64,000 nt of DNA, taken from NCBI RefSeq assembly GCF_000144605.1, contig NC_014375.1:558001-622000 (forward strand). Reading direction: 5' to 3'. The position numbers were made by a program, and so were the translations under genes. A model generated the notes under the pieces. That model saw only the letters and a list, made by a program, of their open reading frames with translations. It ran no database searches and was not told the origin of the DNA. Each line of letters begins with the position of its first letter. Within the stretch, counting starts at the first letter, position 1. This document shows, piece after piece, positions 16,908-24,843 of the stretch. The DNA comes from Brevundimonas subvibrioides ATCC 15264 (GTDB taxonomy: Bacteria; Pseudomonadota; Alphaproteobacteria; Caulobacterales; Caulobacteraceae).

Positions 16908-18179
16908 ATGGCAGGGGTTTCAGAGGGCGTCGTCAGGCGTCGCATCAACCAGCAGGAGCTGGACGCGATCTGCGCCCGGCACGACCGCCTGTGGCAGGCG
17001 CGGCCCGGCGGTGCCCGCGCTGTGTTCGCCTGGATGGACCTGTCGGGCCTGAACCTGAAGGGCCGCAATCTCGCCGACGCCGACTTCTCCGCCGCCTGTC
17101 TGATCGGGGCTGACCTGACGGGGGCGCGGCTGGACAACGGCTCCTTCTTCGGCGCGGACATGCAGGACGCGATCCTGGTCGACGCCTCGCTGCGCCGGGC
17201 CGACCTGCGGGGGGCCTGCCTGCGCGGAGCCGATCTGTCGGGCGCGGACCTGTTCGAAGCCGACCTGCGCGAGGGTGCCATCGCCTCGGCCGACAAGACG
17301 GCGGGGTTCCGCATCGTGGAGGCCCAGGGGCGCAACACGACCCAGGCGCAGGGGGCCAGTCTGGTCGGCGCCAATCTGCAGAGGTCGCGCCTGTCGGGCA
17401 TTGCGGCCCAGTCGGCGGACTTCTCCGACGCCATCATGAAGGACTGCAAACTGGTCCGCGCGAACCTGAAACAAGCCTGTTTCCGGGGGGCGGATCTGGC
17501 CGGGGCCGACATGTCGGGGGCCGACCTGACCGGGGCTGACATGCGCGACGCGGTGCTGGTGGGCGTGACCTCGTCCATGTGGCGGACCGATGGTGCCAAC
17601 CTGGAAGGGGCCCTGACCGACAGCCGCTCGGCCGGAGAGCCGGTGGCCCAGTTGCCCGCCGCCGAGATGCTGCACGAACACGCCATCTGGTGCGAGAGCG
17701 GCGGGGCGGAAGGTCAGCCGTCGGTGTTCGATCACGTGGACCTGCGCGGTCTGGGATCGATCACGGGCCTGAACCTGACGGCGCTGTCGGCCCGGGGAGC
17801 GGTCTTCTACGGCCTGAACATGGAGGGGGTGCAGCTTCAGGGCGCACGCCTCGAAGGGGCGGACCTGCGCTCCACCAATCTGAAGCGCGCCGATCTGCGC
17901 GGTGCCCGGCTGACGGGCGCGCGGCTCAACGGGGCCGATCTTCGCGAAGCCCAGTTGGGCCCTCTGATGATCGGGCCGGACCGGCTGCTGCCCGCCGACC
18001 TGACCGGAGCCATCCTGCGTTCGGCCGATCTGACGGGAGCCGACCTCCGCCGGGCCGTCATGGTCGGGGCCGATCTGACACGCGCCAGCCTGCATGGGGC
18101 GCAAACGCGATACGCTGTCCTGACCGACGCGGTGATGGCCGGGGTCAGGGGTTACGAACACCAGGGGGACACCGCATGA
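16908..18179 (+). CDS. Pentapeptide-repeat protein, first of a coupled pair
   Basis: 423 residues. Two blocks of A(D/N)LxX pentapeptides (about residues 43-115 and 275-410, for example GADLTGARLDNGSFFGADM, GADLSGADLFEADL) imply right-handed quadrilateral beta-helices. Between them are a short non-repeat insert (KTAGFRIVEAQGRNTTQAQG), a third repeat block and a helical/polar segment AAEMLHEHAIWCESGGAEGQ. No signal peptide or membrane segment is seen, so it is probably cytoplasmic. The TGA overlaps the start of the next gene (ATGA at 18176-18179), and both proteins share the same layout. Function unknown; some pentapeptide proteins mimic DNA and protect gyrase. Confidence 0.9.
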   Translation: MAGVSEGVVRRRINQQELDAICARHDRLWQARPGGARAVFAWMDLSGLNLKGRNLADADFSAACLIGADLTGARLDNGSFFGADMQDAILVDASLRRADLRGACLRGADLSGADLFEADLREGAIASADKTAGFRIVEAQGRNTTQAQGASLVGANLQRSRLSGIAAQSADFSDAIMKDCKLVRANLKQACFRGADLAGADMSGADLTGADMRDAVLVGVTSSMWRTDGANLEGALTDSRSAGEPVAQLPAAEMLHEHAIWCESGGAEGQPSVFDHVDLRGLGSITGLNLTALSARGAVFYGLNMEGVQLQGARLEGADLRSTNLKRADLRGARLTGARLNGADLREAQLGPLMIGPDRLLPADLTGAILRSADLTGADLRRAVMVGADLTRASLHGAQTRYAVLTDAVMAGVRGYEHQGDTA

Positions 18180-19429
18180 GCATGGTTCGCAGACGTCTGG
18201 GCCAGGGCGACTTCGACCTGTTCGCCGCGGCCCACGAACGCTTCGTCGCCGGCAAGCCGGGCGGCCGCAAGCTGTCGCTGAAGTTCGTTGACCTGACCGG
18301 CGTCAACATGGCGCATCGGGTTCTCGACGACGCCGACTTCTCGGGCTCCGTGCTGGAGAACTGCAATCTGGCCAACGCGCGGCTGGAGCGGGCGGTCCTG
18401 TTCGGGTGCGACCTGCGTGGGGCCGACCTGACGCGGGCCTGCCTGCGTCGAGCGGACATCCGCGGCACCTGCCTGCAGGGGGCGAACCTGTCCGAAGCGG
18501 ACCTGTCGCAGGCCGACTTCCGGGAAGGCGTCATCGCCGTCCCGCATGAAACCCGGGGCCTGGCCTCCGCCCGGCACGAGACGCGCCAGGGCATCGCCGA
18601 CGGCGCGACCTTCTCGGGCGCCACGCTGGACGGATCGCGGTTCGACGGCGTCAGCGCCTGCAAGGCCGATTTCACCGATTGCTCGATGCGCGGCGCGATC
18701 CTGAACGGCGCGAACCTGAAGGACGCCGACCTGTCGGGGGCCCTCCTGGAGGGAGCCGACGTCGTCGGAGCCAATCTGGCCGGGGCGCGCCTGTGCGGGG
18801 CGATCCTGACCGGCGTGGAGATGGGCCGCGCCCGGCTGGACCGGACCGACACCACCGGCTCCTTGCGCGAGCCCGATGCGGCGACCATCGCCCGCGCCGA
18901 AGTGCTGTACGAGATGGCACTGGACGCCAATGCCTGGGTCGAGAGCGGGGGTGCCCTCGGCGGACCGGCGAACATGGACGGCGAGGATCTGCGGCCCCTC
19001 GGGGATCGGCTCAAGGGCCTGTCGCTGTCGGCGCTCAGCGCCCGCGGAGCCTGTCTGGCGGGTGTGGATCTGCGCGGCGTCGCGCTTCAGGGTGCCGCCT
19101 TCGACAAGGCCGACCTGCGCGGAGCCCGGATGGGCATGGCGGATCTGCGGGGCGCGCGCTTCGGCGGCGCCCTGATGACCAAGGTCGATCTGTCCGGGGC
19201 CGACCTTAGCCCGCTTCCCCTCGGGCCGACGCGCTCCGTGCCCGCCAACCTGACCGGCGCGCGGATGCGCTATGCGGTGCTGCGCCAGACCGACCTGTCG
19301 CAGGCCGTCCTGGTCAGCGCCGATCTGTCCGGCGCCGACCTGACGTTCGCCGCCATGGACGGCGCGGACTTGACGGAGGCCTGCCTCGACCGGGCGACCG
19401 GTCTGGTCGTGGCGTCGAAGGCCGCCTGA
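18176..19429 (+). CDS. Pentapeptide-repeat protein, second of a coupled pair
   Basis: 417 residues beginning MSMVRRRLGQGDFDLFAAAHERF. It has the same architecture as the gene before it: an N-terminal repeat block, an insert (ETRGLASARHETRQGIADG), a second block, the helical segment AEVLYEMALDANAWVESGGALGG, then a C-terminal block containing the shared LSALSARGA and PANLTGARMRYAVL elements. AGGGGG precedes the ATG, which overlaps the upstream stop by four bases, so the pair is translationally coupled. The two probably arose by tandem duplication and may form a heteromer. A terminator serving the convergent hsp20 gene follows. Confidence 0.9.
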   Translation: MSMVRRRLGQGDFDLFAAAHERFVAGKPGGRKLSLKFVDLTGVNMAHRVLDDADFSGSVLENCNLANARLERAVLFGCDLRGADLTRACLRRADIRGTCLQGANLSEADLSQADFREGVIAVPHETRGLASARHETRQGIADGATFSGATLDGSRFDGVSACKADFTDCSMRGAILNGANLKDADLSGALLEGADVVGANLAGARLCGAILTGVEMGRARLDRTDTTGSLREPDAATIARAEVLYEMALDANAWVESGGALGGPANMDGEDLRPLGDRLKGLSLSALSARGACLAGVDLRGVALQGAAFDKADLRGARMGMADLRGARFGGALMTKVDLSGADLSPLPLGPTRSVPANLTGARMRYAVLRQTDLSQAVLVSADLSGADLTFAAMDGADLTEACLDRATGLVVASKAA

Positions 19430-19433
19430 CACG

Positions 19434-19463
19434 AAAAAGGGCGGCCCCGCGAAGGACCGCCCC
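19434..19463 (-). terminator. Rho-independent terminator of hsp20
   Basis: On the minus strand GGGCGG (19457-19462 complement) pairs with CCGCCC (19439-19444 complement), with further GC pairing inside, followed directly by TTTTT. It lies 23 bases past the hsp20 stop and also separates that gene from the convergent pentapeptide gene. Confidence 0.75.
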
Positions 19464-19486
19464 GTTCCGTTGCGGAGGCGAGCGGG

Positions 19487-19951
19487 TTACGCCGCCTTGC
19501 CTTCGATCAGCGTCGCCGATCCGCCCGTCGCGATCTCAATACGCCGGGGCTTCAGGGCCTCGGGCAGTTCGCGCTTCAGGCTGATGGAGAGCAGGCCGTT
19601 GTCGAGGCCCGCCTCGGTCACGACCACATAGTCGGCGAGCTGGAACCGGCGCTCGAAGTCGCGCTCGGCGAGGCCGCGATGCAGATAGGTGCGCTCGGCA
19701 CCCGCATCGTCATTGGCCGTCTTGCGGCCCGTGACCGTCAGCAGGTTTTCCTTGACCTCGATGTTCAGCTCGTCGGGCTTGAAGCCGGCGACTGCGATCT
19801 CGATCCGGTAGGCGTTCTCGCCCGTCGTCTCGATATTGTAGGGCGGCCAGCCGCCTTCCTGGCTGGTCCGCGCCGCGGTTTCCAGCAGACCCGCGAGGCG
19901 GTCGAAGCCCACGGCGGAACGATAGAGGGGGGTAAAGTCGATGGTACGCAT
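19487..19951 (-). CDS. Small heat-shock protein Hsp20 (IbpA type)
   Basis: 154 residues. The N-terminus MRTIDFTPLYRSAVGFDRL is typical of proteobacterial IbpA/HspA-class A proteins. The alpha-crystallin domain runs from about 35 to 130 (YNIETTGENAYRIEIAVAGF, ENLLTVTGRK, YLHRGLAERDFERRFQLADYV), and the C-terminal IxI-like anchor region follows (PRRIEIA). It holds unfolded proteins for refolding by DnaK/ClpB. Expression is probably heat-controlled at two levels: a sigma-32-like promoter (20087-20116) and a ROSE-type leader (19952-20080). Confidence 0.95.
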   Translation of the reverse strand: MRTIDFTPLYRSAVGFDRLAGLLETAARTSQEGGWPPYNIETTGENAYRIEIAVAGFKPDELNIEVKENLLTVTGRKTANDDAGAERTYLHRGLAERDFERRFQLADYVVVTEAGLDNGLLSISLKRELPEALKPRRIEIATGGSATLIEGKAA

Positions 19952-20080
19952 GTCGATCTCCTGATCATCAGCAAGATGGAACCGTCCCGCGTTTTGTGCC
20001 CGGGCCGGCGGTGGGGATCAGTCCGTCCGGCCCCCGAGGGGCACCGAATGGCCTGCGAGAGCCCGGTGACCGGCGCTCTC
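19952..20080 (-). promoter_or_regulatory. ROSE-type RNA thermometer in the hsp20 leader
   Basis: The leader ends CTTGCT-GATGATC-AGGAG, six bases before the ATG. TTGCT pairs with the ribosome site AGGAG around a single G, the hallmark of ROSE elements that open on heating. Upstream the leader can form further hairpins, including CGAGAGC with GCTCTCG near its 5' end and a GC-rich stem around GTGCCCC. ROSE elements are known in front of hsp20-family genes of alphaproteobacteria. The 5' boundary is inferred from the predicted promoter. Confidence 0.75.
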
Positions 20081-20086
20081 GAACAG

Positions 20087-20116
20087 AAAAATGGGATCGG
20101 GCCCTGCGACGTCAAG
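20087..20116 (-). promoter_or_regulatory. Sigma-32-like heat-shock promoter of hsp20
   Basis: On the minus strand CTTGAC (complement of 20111-20116) is followed after 15 bases by CCCATTTTT (complement of 20087-20095). This fits the RpoH pattern CTTGAA-N13-17-CCCCATNT with one change in each half. The predicted RNA start near 20080 gives a leader of about 130 bases, as expected for a ROSE transcript. Confidence 0.65.
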
Positions 20117-20201
20117 GGGCGGTGCGATGGCGCGATCGTCACTTGCCGGTTCGCCTCGCCTCCGTAAGGTGCGCCAACCCTTGAATCTCCCGGAGACGCC
20201 C

Positions 20202-21026
20202 ATGCGCCGCCTGCCGCTGACCCTCGCCGCCCTCGCCCTGATGGCGGGATCCGCCGCCGCCCAGTCCCTGCCCAGCCTGGGCGAGACCCAGGCCCAGCGG
20301 GTCGCGCGTCGCGAGGCAATGGCCCCGCCGGTGCTGCAGGAGGACGAACAGCTCCAGGCCGCGATCGGATCCGCCGCCCGCCCCGCCGCCGACGTGGCGC
20401 GCGATCCCTTCCGCCACCCCTATGAGACCCTGACCTTCTGGGGCCTGACGCCGGGGATGAGCATCGTCGAGATCGAGCCCGGACGGGGCGGCTGGTGGAG
20501 CGCGATCCTCCAGCCCTACGCGGCGTCGACGGGCGGCACCTATACGGCCGTGAACCGCCCGCTGGAGAGCATGGGCGTGGCGGACGGATCGGCCGACCTG
20601 ATCGTGGTGGCCCGCGCCTTCCACAACTGGCAGCGGTCCAATCCCTCGCGCACCGGTCCCTACCTGGAGGCCTTCTTCAAGGCGCTGAAGCCCGGCGGCA
20701 TCCTGGCCGTGGAACAGCACCGGGCGGACGAGGGTCTGAACGCGGCGGTGACGGCCCCCACCGGTTATGTCTCCGAAAGCTATGTGATCCAAGCGGCGCA
20801 GGCCGCCGGGTTCGTGCTGGACGCGCGCAGCGAACTGAACGCCAATCCCAAGGACGATCACGACCACCCCTACGGTGTCTGGAGCCTTCCGCCGGTGCGC
20901 GTCAGCGCGCCCCGCGACGGTGTCGCCACGGACCGCCCGACGCCTCTGACCGAGGCCGAACGCGCCGCCCTGGACGCCATCGGCGAGAGCGACCGCATGA
21001 CCCTGCGGTTCCGCAAGCCGGCCTGA
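20202..21026 (+). CDS. Exported class I methyltransferase-like protein (COG4798 type)
   Basis: 274 residues with a signal peptide (RRLPLTLAALALMAGSAAAQ). The remainder looks like a SAM methyltransferase: VEIEPGRGGWWSAIL (motif I position), ADLIVVARAFHNWQ and FFKALKPGGILAVEQHRADEG. The C-terminus IGESDRMTLRFRKPA is nearly identical to that of the next gene. CGGAG precedes the ATG. Predicted secretion conflicts with a SAM-dependent activity, since SAM is cytoplasmic; it may bind another ligand. Paralogue and probable operon partner of the gene at 21137. Confidence 0.88.
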   Translation: MRRLPLTLAALALMAGSAAAQSLPSLGETQAQRVARREAMAPPVLQEDEQLQAAIGSAARPAADVARDPFRHPYETLTFWGLTPGMSIVEIEPGRGGWWSAILQPYAASTGGTYTAVNRPLESMGVADGSADLIVVARAFHNWQRSNPSRTGPYLEAFFKALKPGGILAVEQHRADEGLNAAVTAPTGYVSESYVIQAAQAAGFVLDARSELNANPKDDHDHPYGVWSLPPVRVSAPRDGVATDRPTPLTEAERAALDAIGESDRMTLRFRKPA

Positions 21027-21136
21027 TCGAGACCCGTTTCGCCAGGCATGCTCAAGCCTTTGACGTGCCTGGCGAAGCCCTCTAATCCAGCGGCTCCCGG
21101 CACGTTTCGGTCGGGGCGGCGGGGCGCGGATAGTTG

Positions 21137-22048
21137 ATGCAGGATCGGACGACCCCTCGATCATCGGCCGTGTCGCGACGCGCGATGCTGTCCGGCGTGG
21201 GCGTCGTCGCGATGCTGGGCCTGGCGGGCTGCGGCCGGAAGGCCGAGACCAAGACAGACCCCGAAGTGCCGGCCGGGCCGCCCGAAGGGTCGCTGGAGTG
21301 GGCCATCGCCGGATCGTGGCGCGCGGCCGACCGGTCCCGGGATGTGTGGCGCCATCCGCTGGAAACCCTGCGCTTCTTCGGCCTGCAGCCCGACATGACG
21401 GTGGTCGAGTTCTGGCCCGGCAGCGGCTGGTACACCGAAATCCTCGCGCCCTATCTGCACGAGGGCAAGGGCACGTATTACGCCGCCGGATTCGCGACCG
21501 GCCCTGGGGCCGATCCGGCCCAGATCGCGCTGAACGCCAATTTCGAGCGTCGCTTCAGCGCCGACGAGCGCCTATACGGCGAGGTCCAGTTCAGCCAGTT
21601 CGGGGCCACGACGGGGCCAGTCTGTCCGGCAGGCGAGGCCGACATGGTCCTGTTCATGCGCAATATTCACGCCTGGATGGCCGCGGGCATCGCCGAAAAG
21701 GCCTTCGCCGACGCCCATGCGGCGCTGCGCCCCGGCGGGACGCTGGGAATCGAGCAACACCGCCTGGCCCCCGACCAGGACCAGGATCCCGCCGCCGCCA
21801 ACGGCTATGTCCAGGAGGCCTTCGTCAAACAGCTGGCCGCCGAGGCCGGCTTCATCTTCGTGGCGGCGTCCGAGGTCAACGCCAACGAGGACGACACCAA
21901 GGACCACCCCTTCGGCGTCGAGACCCTGCCCCCGCGTCTGGCGACCGCCGCGCCCGGCAGCCCGCCCGACCCGACCTTCGACAATGCCAAATACCGTGAG
22001 ATCGGCGAGAGCGATCGCATGACCTTGAAGTTCAGGAAGCCAGAGTGA
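21137..22048 (+). CDS. Methyltransferase-like lipoprotein, paralogue of the preceding gene
   Basis: 303 residues. The N-terminus has a twin-arginine pair and a lipobox: SRRAMLSGVGVVAMLGLAGCG, with the acylated Cys around residue 33, so it is a probable Tat-exported lipoprotein. The fold repeats the blocks of its neighbour: VEFWPGSGWYTEIL, ADMVLFMRNIHAWM, LRPGGTLGIEQHR, NANEDDTKDHPFGVETLPP and IGESDRMTLKFRKPE. A TTG at 21134 is an alternative start. The stop overlaps the GTG of the next gene (GTGA at 22045-22048), so the hydrolase is in the same operon. Confidence 0.88.
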   Translation: MQDRTTPRSSAVSRRAMLSGVGVVAMLGLAGCGRKAETKTDPEVPAGPPEGSLEWAIAGSWRAADRSRDVWRHPLETLRFFGLQPDMTVVEFWPGSGWYTEILAPYLHEGKGTYYAAGFATGPGADPAQIALNANFERRFSADERLYGEVQFSQFGATTGPVCPAGEADMVLFMRNIHAWMAAGIAEKAFADAHAALRPGGTLGIEQHRLAPDQDQDPAAANGYVQEAFVKQLAAEAGFIFVAASEVNANEDDTKDHPFGVETLPPRLATAAPGSPPDPTFDNAKYREIGESDRMTLKFRKPE

Positions 22049-23055
22049 ACCGCGCCGCCGCCTTTGCCGCCAATGCGCCCCTGATGGGGGTTCCCGGTGC
22101 CGCCGCCCCGCCCGGAGGGACCGGCGACTGGTTCCGCGGTGCCGGGGGCCTTCGCCTGCGCGCCGCCTTCTGGACCCCGTCCACCCTCGTCGCCGCCCGG
22201 CCGCGCGGCACGGTGATCCTGAGCCCCGGCCGGACCGAGCCGATCGAGAAATATTTCGAGGTCATCGGCAACTTCCTGGCGCGGGGCTGGTGCGTCCTGG
22301 CCCACGACTGGCGCGGTCAGGGCCTGTCGGCCCGCCTTCTGCCCGACCGCCTGAAGGGTCACGCCCGGGCGGTCGAGGAGTTCCTCGACGACTATTCGCG
22401 GCTGCTGGACGCCTTCGAGACGCGGGCCCCCAAGCCGTGGATCGCGGTCGGCCATTCGATGGGCGGGACGCTGAATCTGCTGAGCCTCGAGGCCGGTGAA
22501 AGCCGTTTCGCGGGCGCGATCCTGTCCAGCCCCATGCTGCGCATCAAAACCGGCAAGCGGTCGATGTGGTCGGTCAAGCTGGCGGTGCGCTGGAACGTCC
22601 GTCACGGCAAGGCGGGCGACTTCGTGCTGGACGATCCCGACGATCCCTTCGACCACACCTTCGAGAAGGACGCCCTGACGTCCGACGAGGGCCGCTACGA
22701 GATGTGGCGCCAGCAGCTCTATGCCTGCCCGCATCTGGCCGTCGGTGGCCCGACCTGGGGCTGGCTGGCCTTCGGCATCGACGCGGGTGAGCGTTCGCTG
22801 AAGCCCAAGGCGCTGAAGTCTGTGACCATTCCTTGCACGATCGTGCAGTCGGGCGAGGACGACCGGGTCTGGAAACAGACCAACCGCTGGGCAGCCAAGC
22901 GGCTGGGCCGCGGACGCTATGTCGAGGTGGCGGGGGCCCGGCACGAGATCATCATGGAGACCGACGACCTGCGCGCCGTCTTCCTGCATGAGTTCGACGC
23001 CATGGCGGACTATGTGTCGCCGGTGAACGATCTGGCTCCCGTCCCGGCCGACTGA
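22045..23055 (+). CDS. Alpha/beta hydrolase, lysophospholipase (PldB) type
   Basis: 336 residues from a GTG overlapping the previous stop. Serine-aminopeptidase/monoacylglycerol-lipase fold: VILSPGRTEPIEKYFEVIGNFLARGWCVLAHDWRGQGLS, nucleophile elbow VGHSMGGTLN, and the catalytic pair likely in SGEDDRVW and GARHEIIMETD. No signal peptide. Family members hydrolyse lysophospholipids or monoglycerides; it may act on envelope lipids, given the exported partners upstream, but that is inference. Confidence 0.88.
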   Translation: MNRAAAFAANAPLMGVPGAAAPPGGTGDWFRGAGGLRLRAAFWTPSTLVAARPRGTVILSPGRTEPIEKYFEVIGNFLARGWCVLAHDWRGQGLSARLLPDRLKGHARAVEEFLDDYSRLLDAFETRAPKPWIAVGHSMGGTLNLLSLEAGESRFAGAILSSPMLRIKTGKRSMWSVKLAVRWNVRHGKAGDFVLDDPDDPFDHTFEKDALTSDEGRYEMWRQQLYACPHLAVGGPTWGWLAFGIDAGERSLKPKALKSVTIPCTIVQSGEDDRVWKQTNRWAAKRLGRGRYVEVAGARHEIIMETDDLRAVFLHEFDAMADYVSPVNDLAPVPAD

Positions 23056-23059
23056 ACCG

Positions 23060-23845
23060 TTACTGCGCGCCCCGGCGGAAGGCGACCAGGGCCTGGTCGC
23101 GCACGCGGGGGTCGCCGACGGCGATGATCCGGCCATCGCCGCTGACGGGTCCGCCGGCCCAGTTGGTGACCTCGCCGCCTGCGGCCTCGACCACGGGGAT
23201 CAGGGCTGACCAGTCCCAGACCTTGAGCCCGGTCTCGGCCACCATGTCGATCCGCCCCATGGCGAGCATGGCATAGGCATAGGCATCGCAGCCGTAGCGG
23301 GCCAGGCGCGCGGCCGCCATCACTTGCGTCCAGGCCCCCAGTTCGGGGGCAGTGAAGATCTCGGGAGCCGTGGTCGCGATCACCGCGTCCGTCAGCCTTT
23401 CGCACGCCCGAACCCGGATCGGCCGCGTCTGGCCCCCGCGCGTGAGGACCGCGCCGGACGGTCCCCCCAGGAACAGTTCGCCGATATAGGGCTGGGAGAT
23501 GGCACCGACGCTCGATCGTCCACCGACCCGGAGTGCAATCAGGGTCGTCCACATCGGCAGACCCGCGATGAAGGCCCGCGTGCCGTCGATGGGGTCCAGG
23601 ATCCAGACGTGTTCTGCGTCCGGTCGGTCTTCGCCATACTCCTCGCCGATGACCCCGTGGTCGGGGTACCGGGCCGCGATCAAAGTGCGGATCGCGGCTT
23701 CCGCCTCCTTGTCCGCCTGGGTGACCGGATCGAAGGCGCCGGGACCTGCCTTGTTCTCCTCGGCATAGTCGCCGCGAAAGAAGGGCAGGGTCACGCGGGC
23801 GGCCTCGGCAGCCAGTTCGACGGCGAAGGATTCGAATTCGGTCAT
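23060..23845 (-). CDS. hisN: Inositol monophosphatase family, probable histidinol-phosphatase
   Basis: 261 residues. All metal-binding blocks of the IMPase family are present: GEEYGED, WILDPIDGTRAFIAGLPMWTTLIAL and KVWDWSALIPVVEAAGGEVTNW. The DGTRAFIAG variant (rather than DGTxNF) is characteristic of the histidinol-phosphatase HisN subgroup, which dephosphorylates L-histidinol phosphate in histidine biosynthesis. It converges with the hydrolase gene, only four bases apart, and its start is followed upstream by the TAGGCAG repeat. Confidence 0.85.
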   Translation of the reverse strand: MTEFESFAVELAAEAARVTLPFFRGDYAEENKAGPGAFDPVTQADKEAEAAIRTLIAARYPDHGVIGEEYGEDRPDAEHVWILDPIDGTRAFIAGLPMWTTLIALRVGGRSSVGAISQPYIGELFLGGPSGAVLTRGGQTRPIRVRACERLTDAVIATTAPEIFTAPELGAWTQVMAAARLARYGCDAYAYAMLAMGRIDMVAETGLKVWDWSALIPVVEAAGGEVTNWAGGPVSGDGRIIAVGDPRVRDQALVAFRRGAQ

Positions 23846-23855
23846 AGGAAGGGCT

Positions 23856-23942
23856 TAGGCAGTAGGCAGTAGGCAGTAGTCAAGCGACCGACACGCGCCG
23901 CTTCACCAACCTCGCCTTCTACTGCCTGACGCCTATTGCCTA
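23856..23942. repeat. TAGGCAG tandem repeat inside an imperfect inverted repeat
   Basis: TAGGCAG occurs three times in a row (23856-23876) plus TAG. An imperfect complement lies at 23919-23942 (CTACTGCCT, GCCTATTGCC), giving a 24-bp stem with about four mismatches and a loop of about 39 bases. The right arm contains the stop codon of the XRE gene. The element fills most of the gap between the XRE gene and hisN, on the same strand. Confidence 0.75.
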
Positions 23943-24326
23943 GGACGCGACGGCGTCCCCCTCGCTGTGGAGCGACTTGGCCAGGTCCAGCAGACGACGG
24001 CGAGGCCGTTCGCCCAGCTGGTAGTAGGCCTGGATCAGGTCGAGGGTTTCCTTCCTGGAAAACATCTCGCCACCATTGGCGCTGGCGGTCTCCCGGCGCT
24101 CCATCGCCTCGGCCAGACCGTCGTAGAAATAGCTGATCGGCGTCTCCAGCGCTTCGGACAGCTGCCACAGGCGGGCGGCCGAGATGCGGTTCGCGCCGCA
24201 TTCGTATTTCTGGATCTGCTGAAAGCGGATGCCGACCTGGATGGCCAGCTGTTGCTGCGTCAGACCCAGCAGGCGACGACGACGACGCAGACGGCGCCCC
24301 AGGTGAAGGTCGATATCGGTGGCCAT
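23940..24326 (-). CDS. XRE-family helix-turn-helix regulator
   Basis: 128 residues. The N-terminal Cro/CI-type domain reads [52 protein letters not shown] (about residues 9-60) with a strongly basic lead-in. The C-terminal part (SRKETLDLIQAYYQLGERPRRRLLDLAKSLH) is helical and typical of short alphaproteobacterial HTH proteins of this size. The stop lies within the inverted repeat at 23856-23942. Its targets are unknown; it could control itself and the hisN gene downstream on the same strand. Confidence 0.85.
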   Translation of the reverse strand: MATDIDLHLGRRLRRRRRLLGLTQQQLAIQVGIRFQQIQKYECGANRISAARLWQLSEALETPISYFYDGLAEAMERRETASANGGEMFSRKETLDLIQAYYQLGERPRRRLLDLAKSLHSEGDAVAS

Positions 24327-24520
24327 TTGCCCAGTCCCCTTGATCTAGCGGGCTGTGCCAAAGCGGCACGGCTCGCCAGGGATGCCGCAATCACCATGCC
24401 GCCTTCGCGTGACGGGCGAGCGACCGTGCCGATCCGGGAGACCGACATTCTGCAGTGCGACGCAACCAGCGATGCCGCAGCGCATTATCAGGCCACCTCT
24501 GCTTTGGAAGGACTAGAAAC

Positions 24521-24775
24521 ATGGGTCTCGGAATCATCGGCTGGATCGTCATCGGCATCATCGCCGGCTGGCTGGCTGAAAAAGTCATGGGTCGTAATCA
24601 CGGCCTGCTCACCAACCTGATCGTCGGCGTCGTCGGTGCCCTTCTGGGTGGCTGGATCGCCGGCAACCTGCTGGGCATCCCGGTCGGTGGCTTCAATATC
24701 GTGACCCTGCTGGTCGCGTTCGGTGGTGCCGTCCTGCTGCTGTTCCTGCTGGGACTGGTCAAGCGTCGCGCCTAA
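24521..24775 (+). CDS. GlsB/YeaQ/YmgE family small membrane protein
   Basis: 84 residues, almost entirely three hydrophobic helices: LGIIGWIVIGIIAGWLAEKVMG, LIVGVVGALLGGWIAGNLLGI and VTLLVAFGGAVLLLFLLGLVKRRA. The Gly-rich pattern and length fit the transglycosylase-associated (GlsB/YeaQ) family, often stress-induced. AAGGA precedes the ATG. It stands alone with a strong terminator behind. Molecular role of the family is poorly defined. Confidence 0.9.
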   Translation: MGLGIIGWIVIGIIAGWLAEKVMGRNHGLLTNLIVGVVGALLGGWIAGNLLGIPVGGFNIVTLLVAFGGAVLLLFLLGLVKRRA

Positions 24776-24800
24776 GCGTCGTCTGACGACACAAAAGAAA

Positions 24801-24829
24801 GGGGCGGCCCGTCGGGCCGCCCCTTTTTT
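24801..24829 (+). terminator. Rho-independent terminator, probably bidirectional
   Basis: GGGGCGGCCC (24801-24810) pairs with GGGCCGCCCC (24814-24823) around a GTC loop, followed by TTTTTT. An A-rich run (AAAGAAA) on the other flank would supply a T-tract on the minus strand for the convergent gene at 24844. Confidence 0.9.
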
Positions 24830-24843
24830 CGTTTTCGAACCGG

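Noticed and set aside
14555..17686. A 1043-codon open frame on the minus strand
   Set aside because: It lies opposite the M13 peptidase and first pentapeptide genes; it has Pro/Arg/Gly-rich composition, no domain and no ribosome site. It is the antisense shadow produced by high GC codon bias.
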